NCBI RefSeq assembly: GCF_904849725.1
Contig: NC_058521.1
Coordinates: 96,768,244-96,832,243 of the forward strand
Source of the DNA: Hordeum vulgare subsp. vulgare
Taxonomy: Eukaryota > Streptophyta > Magnoliopsida > Poales > Poaceae
DNA length: 64,000 nucleotides
Reading direction: 5' to 3'
The notes under the pieces were generated by a model. That model was not told where the DNA came from. It worked only from the letters and a program-made list of their open reading frames with translations, and searched no databases. The number at the start of each line of letters is the position of its first letter. Position 1 is the stretch's first letter. Shown here one piece after another: positions 59,171-64,000 of this stretch. A program made the position numbers and the translations under genes.

Positions 59171-59552
59171 GAGCCCGGAAGTGTTTGAGATCTAGGGTTT
59201 CCTGGCGAGGCTGGGAGGCGATGGAGCCTAAGAACATATTTTGAACTGTTTATAAAGGGTGTTACCTCCTCTTGCTATAAGGAACGGTTCCGTCAGGGAT
59301 AGCTAAAAGTGCTTGCCTTTACAAAAGAACGCGAGGATCAAGAATTGTTGTTAATCTTTGTGCGGAGTTAAAAGTTGTGGGCCCCGTGACGCTTCGGTAA
59401 CCGTGACTTGGCCACGGACTAAATCATCATTTCCTAATTGGAGGGAATTGGGGAACTCGCCTTGCAAACCGAACACTCTGGCTACGACCATCCGAAGACC
59501 CTGCACATGGGCGTTGAAGGCTAGTTCGGGGGCTACTAAGGGAATCCGGGAT
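59171..59552 (+). other. T1 spacer between antisense ORF and 3' LTR
   Basis: No coding content is seen. Its G-rich end (59526-59550, including TTCGGGGGCTACTAAGGG) is the probable PPT region. Confidence 0.55.
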
Positions 59553-59970
59553 TGATGGGTCCTTAGGTACTCAGCTTACTGTGAAGAGGCCGGCCTTATG
59601 GGCCGTACTAATTGGAGGATGGGTTGTGCGGTCATCTTGTACTCAATTAAGAAAGCACCAAACACCGGCATGGCATCCAAGTAAAAGTAGACTAGGTCGG
59701 TTATACGTAACCCTAGATCCCCTGATGACTATAAAAATCGGGGGTCCTCGTCCATGTAGACAGGTTGATTCATCTAAGGTTTAGTATATACGATCTCGAG
59801 GTAGACTCTGTAATCATCATCCATATTAATATAATCAAGCAGGACATAGGATTTTACCTCCTCAAGAGGGCCCGAACCTAGGTAAATATTGTCTCCCCCT
59901 CTTTCCTGCAACCCATCGATCTAAGGTCCACAGTTCGGGACCCCTACCTGAGATCTTCCGGACACCGACA
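59553..59970 (+). repeat. T1 3' LTR (about 418 bp)
   Basis: It starts TGATGGGTCCTTAG and ends near GACACCGACA. The internal words (AGCAGGACATAGGATTTTACC, split by family, and TTCGGGACCCC) match my memory of Tat-type wheat LTRs. The right limit is set where inverted leader sequence begins, so it may be off by a few bases. Confidence 0.65.
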
Positions 59971-60348
59971 GCGGTGTACTCTAGGCTACCAAACTTGATT
60001 TTCTCTCTTCGGGCGAGGCTATCGATCTGTTCAAGATGAGCGACCGCATCGATGTGAAGCACGATGCTGCGTGATGCGAGGAGTTGGTCGGCTGGTGAAG
60101 TCCCGAGAGTAGGTTGATGAAGATATGGTGAAACCCCCAGTCTAGCCAAGGTGATGAAGAAGTCGGTAAGGTGACGGTAGAGCCCCCATGCCAGCCAACG
60201 TGTCGAAGCAGGTCGGCATGATGGACGTCAGCATAAAGAAGCGATGTCGCGGCGGCAGGTCGGAATTTCTGACACGGTCAATGTCGACTTGCTAAAAGTG
60301 ACCGCGCAGTGATGGTCGTGCGCCCAATCCGTATAATACATGGGGCGA
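59971..60348 (-). pseudogene. gag: T3: inverted Tat leader/gag fragment
   Basis: Read on minus from 60149 down to about 59971, this gives LHIDAVAHLEQIDSLAR and KFGSLEYTA, resembling the leader part of Tat gag (the HLEQI...FGSLxYTA pattern). The fragment points opposite to T1 and touches the T1 LTR. The simplest reading is that T1 inserted into an older, oppositely oriented Tat element. Upstream on minus (60150-60348) it is degenerate, then cut by S2. Confidence 0.5.
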
Positions 60349-61980
60349 TGATGACCCACAAGTGTAGGGGATTGCTACTGCGTCAACACACCTTCCCTGG
60401 CAACGGCGCCAGGAATCCTTCTGCTACGGGCTACGCCTATAGGGACTTCCTTGGCAAATATGCAAAGGATTTCCCCGCGGCCTTGGAGCCTTGCGTTGGT
60501 GTTCCCTTGAAGAGGAAAGGGTGATGTAGCACAGCAGCGGTAAGTATTTCCCTCAGTTTGAGAACCAAGGTATCGATTCAGTAGGAGGATCGCGTCAAGT
60601 CACAAGTACTTGCACAAACACAAAGAGCTTGCACCCAACGCTATGAAGGGGTTGTCAATCCCTTATAGATTGTTTGCAAAGTGAGAACTGAAAGAAAAGA
60701 GTAAACAAAGCAAAGTAAAAGTGAAAGTGGAGACAATAGTTGTGAATAGACCCGGGGGCCGTAGTGTTCACTAGTGGATTCTCTCATGAAAGCAAGTAGA
60801 CGGTGGGTGAACGAATTACTGTCGAGCAATTGATAGAACCGCGCAAAGTCGTGACGTTATCTATGGCAATGATTATATCTATAGGCATCACGTCCAAAAC
60901 AAGTAGACCGATACTTTCTGCATCTACTACTATTACTCACACGTCGACCGCTATCCAGCATGCATCTAGTGTATTAAGTTCAAAAGAACATAGCAACGCC
61001 TTAAGCAAGATGACATGATGTAGATGGACAATCTCAAATCTATGATGAAAGCCCATCTTGTTACCCTTGATGGCAACAACACGATGTGTGCCTTGCTGCC
61101 CCTTCTGTCACTCGGAAAGGTCACCACATGGTATGAACCCAAAACCAAGCACTTCTCCCATTGCAAGAATCATAGATCTAGTTGGCCAAACAAAACCCAA
61201 GACTCGGAGAGACTTACAAGGATATCAAACCATGCATATAAGAAATCAGCAAAGACTCAAATATAATTCATAGATAATCTGATCACAAATCCACAATTCA
61301 TCGGATCTCGACAAACACACCGCCAAAGAGGATTACATCGGATAGATCTCCATGAAGATCATGGAGAACTTTGTATTAAAGATCCAAGAGAGAAAAGAAG
61401 CCATCTAGCTACTAACTACGGGCCCGTATGTCTGAAGTGGACTACTCACGAGTCATTGGAGAGGCGATAATGTTGATGTAGAAGCCCTCCAACTCCAAAG
61501 TCCCCTCCGATAGGGCACCGGGAAGGGTCTCCAGATGAGATCTCGTGGAAACGGAAGCTTGCGGTGGCGAAAAAGTGTTTTCGTGGATGCCCTGGTTTTT
61601 TCTGGGATTTTAGTGAGTTTATAGGCCAAAGAGCTAGGCCATGGGAGCGCTAGGGAGGCCACAAGCCTCGTAGCCGTCGGCCCCCCTGGCGGTGGCTACA
61701 GGGCTTGTGGGCCCCCAGTGGCTCTCCTGCCTTGGCCCTCAAGTCCCCCGATCTTCTTCTGTTCTGGAAAAATTTATTTCGAGGATTTTATTCCGTTTGG
61801 ACTCCGTTCCAAAATCAGATCTGAAAAGAGTCAAAAACACAGAAAAAACAGGAACTGGCACTTGGCACTGAATTAATAAGTTAGTCCCAAAAAAGATATA
61901 AAAGGTACATAAAACATCCAAAGTTGACAAGATAACAGCGTGGAACCATCAAAAATTACAGATACGTTTGAGACGTATCA
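60349..61980 (-). repeat. S2 3' LTR (1632 bp)
   Basis: On plus it reads TGATGACCCACAAG to GAGACGTATCA. It matches the S1 LTRs except for the first 70 or so bases, which have a different arrangement and include an internal PBS-like word, GGCAACGGCGCCAGGA (60400-60415). Confidence 0.9.
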
Positions 61981-64000
61981 AGCATCCCCAAGCTTAACTC
62001 ATGCTCGTCCTCGAGTAGGGAAGTGATAAAGAATGATTTTTTGATGCTTTTATGCTACGTAGTATAGATGTCCTTTGTAACTCCTCTTATGTGACGTTAA
62101 TGTTCAGATCCATTAGATTCAAAACAATAGTTTGCTATTGATGTGGAGATAATAATACTTCAAGAAAACTAGCAAGGTAATCATGAACTTTCAAAATAAC
62201 AAGGCCAAAAGAAAGTTATCCCTACAAAATCATATAGTCTGGCTATGCTCTATCATCCTTGCACAACGAATTTAAATCATGCACAACCTAGGTATTGGCC
62301 AAGTAATTGTTTTCACACCTTTACTTTCTCAAACTTTTTCAACTCTTACGCAATACATGAGCGTGAGCCATGGTTTTAGCACTATAAGTGGAATGGAGTG
62401 TGGTGGAGGTTGCAAGACAAACAAGGAGAAGATGGTCACATTAACAAGGCATATCAATGAGCTATGGAGATGCTCATCAATAGATATCAATGTGAATGAG
62501 TAGGGATTGCCATCTAAATGATGCACTAGAGCTAAGAGTATGTGAAAGCTCTTAAAGAAAACTAGTGGGTGTGCATCCAACTTGCTTGCTCACAAAGTCC
62601 TAAGGCAATTTTGAGGAAGCCTATCATTGGAATATACAAGGCAATTTATATAATGAAAATTTCCCACTAGCTATATGGTGGTGACAAAACGAGAGACTCT
62701 CAATCATGAAGATCATGGTGCTCAATAAGCACAAGTGGGGAAAGGAGATAGTAGCATTGTCCCTTCTCTCTTCTTCTCTCATTTTTTTTGGTGGGCTCTT
62801 TGGCCTCTTTTTTGGGTGGGCACCTTTGTCCTCTTTTATTTCCTCACATGGGACAATGCTCCATCAATGATGATCATCACACTTACAACTCAAAACTTAG
62901 AGCAATGATGACTCTATATGGAATGCCTTCGATAGTGTATCGTGACAATGATCTAGCATGGCATAGATATCAATGAAAACATCATGCTAGCTATATTATG
63001 ATCATGCAATGGCAATGTAGAAGTGGTGGCACATGTCATGGTGGTATTTGCATGGCAATATATCTCGGAATGGCTTTGAAAAATCCATAGTAGGTAGGTA
63101 TGGTGGCTGTTTTGAGGGAGGCTAATGGTGGGTTTTGTGCACCGGCGAAAGTTGCACGGCACTAAAGAAGATAGTGATGGTGGAAGGTGAAAGTGCATCT
63201 AAACCATGGACTCAACATTAGTCATGAAGAACTCATATACTTGTTGCAAAAGTTTTAGTAGTAATCGAAACAAAGAATTCAACGCATACTCCTAGGAGAA
63301 GGGTTGGTAGGTATAAACCATCGCGCGATCCCGACCGCCACACAAAGGATGACAATCAATAGACTAATCATGCTCAGACTTCATCACATAGCGGTTCACC
63401 ATACGTGCATGCTACGGTAATCACTAACTTCAACACAAGTATTTCTAGATCCACAACACCTTACTAGTATAACTTCAATATTACCACAACCACAACTCAA
63501 AACTAATTAAGATGAATCAAACTTCTCTAACTACTCAATGCACATGAAGGTAGAAGTTTTCATATCCCTTTGGATAACTACCCCTTTTGAGACTACCATC
63601 ATAGCATAGATCAACTACCAATACACGCACCGCTGTGCTCTAAAAGATATAAGTGAAGCACATAGAGCAAAATCAACTAGCTCAAAAGATATAAGTGAAG
63701 CACATGTGAGCTGAATTGTCTAACCAAAGGATATAAGTGAAGCTCGACAAAATCACGGTGAGTGCATGTATCTTTCTCTAGGTGTGCAGCAAGGAAGATT
63801 TTGACACAAAAAAAATAAAAGACTCCTACGATACAAGACGCTCCAAGCAAAACACATAACATGTGGTGAATAAAATATAGCCCCAAGTAACGTTACCGAT
63901 GGATTGAAGACGAAAGAGGGGATGCCTTCCCATGGCATCCCCAAGCTTAGGCTTTTACGGCATCCTTGAATCAACTTGGGGTGCCTTGGGCATCCCCAAG
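61981..64000 (-). other. S2 non-coding 3' region with PPT
   Basis: The PPT is the minus reading of AGCATCCCCAAGCTT (61981-61995). No gene is seen. The three-copy 18-bp word is at 63642-63659, 63684-63701 and 63725-63742. Confidence 0.82.

Larger units (their letters stand above)
1842..59970 (+). mobile_element. T1: Tat-lineage Ty3/gypsy element, outermost host of the nest
   Basis: T1 is present as 1842-1859, 37807-38699, 40328-41716 and 56438-59970, with other elements filling the gaps. The pieces join into the expected Tat order: RNase H, integrase, non-coding tail, antisense ORF, 3' LTR. The joins are supported by TSDs: CAAAC around F1, GTACA/ATACA around the solo LTR, and CAGTC around D. 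The gag, protease and RT end is outside the window or lost behind the LTR at 1-1841. Its pol is non-functional because of frameshifts and an internal deletion. Confidence 0.8.
60349..64000 (-). mobile_element. S2: Sabrina-like element, right part outside window
   Basis: It consists of a 3' LTR (60349-61980), PPT and the non-coding tail 61981-64000. The tail is colinear with 4864-6863 of S1 throughout, including the three-copy 18-bp word. Gag and the 5' LTR would lie beyond 64000. The TSD cannot be checked. Confidence 0.88.

Overview
This window looks like intergenic DNA from a large grass genome, most likely Triticeae (wheat, Aegilops, rye or barley group). I found no ordinary host gene, tRNA gene or rRNA gene that I can support. 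Almost every base belongs to Ty3/gypsy LTR retrotransposons inserted into one another. I resolved the layers by matching LTR copies, target-site duplications (TSDs), primer binding sites (PBSs), polypurine tracts (PPTs) and broken reading frames. Family names (Sabrina-like, LARD/Sukkula-like, Athila, Tat) come from remembered features and need a repeat-library comparison. Element labels (T1, F1, S1 and so on) are mine.

Outermost layer: a Tat-lineage gypsy element, T1 (+ strand). Its pol frame is visible at 1842-1859 and resumes at 37807. It has RNase H and integrase remnants (37812-40831), an antisense extra ORF (56438-59170, minus) and a 3' LTR (59553-59970). A different gypsy LTR (1-1841) cuts T1 at the left. 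To the right of T1 lies an inverted Tat leader fragment, T3 (59971-60348), itself cut by S2, a Sabrina-like element running off the window (60349-64000, minus).

First large insert in T1: F1 (1860-37806, +, TSD CAAAC), an Athila-type element. It has gag-protease and a downstream ATHILA ORF-1-like ORF but no reverse transcriptase or integrase. Inside F1 lie S1 (3467-11343, minus, TSD ACCAC, Sabrina-like, gag-protease only), a 5'-truncated LINE scrap (11630-11925, 13-bp TSD), and T2 (14889-33248, +, TSD GTGAC, Tat lineage with antisense ORF). Inside T2 lies L1 (18668-28872), a non-coding element with a 4.28-kb LTR and a 3.46-kb internal domain, the layout of a LARD.

Other inserts in T1: a Sabrina-like solo LTR within integrase (38700-40327), and remnants of element D (41717-56432, TSD CAGTC). 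D is cut by A (42091-about 54904, minus), an Athila element and the only one here with a full gag-PR-RT-RH-IN order, though broken by several stops and frameshifts. A's 3' LTR holds G, a 3.32-kb solo LTR (43408-46728, TSD TTGAT).

Inferred order: T3, then T1, then F1, D and the solo LTR; within F1, S1, the LINE and T2, then L1 in T2; within D, A, then G. If they are functionally related, F1, S1 and L1 would depend on proteins supplied by autonomous relatives such as intact copies of A. I see no novel defence or enzymatic system. The most interesting items are hairpin repeats with pair-preserving changes in T2, PBS-like motifs inside Sabrina-like LTRs, Pol III box-like sequences in the L1 LTR, a 26-bp hairpin word shared by two elements, and open ORFs beside decayed gag/pol genes.
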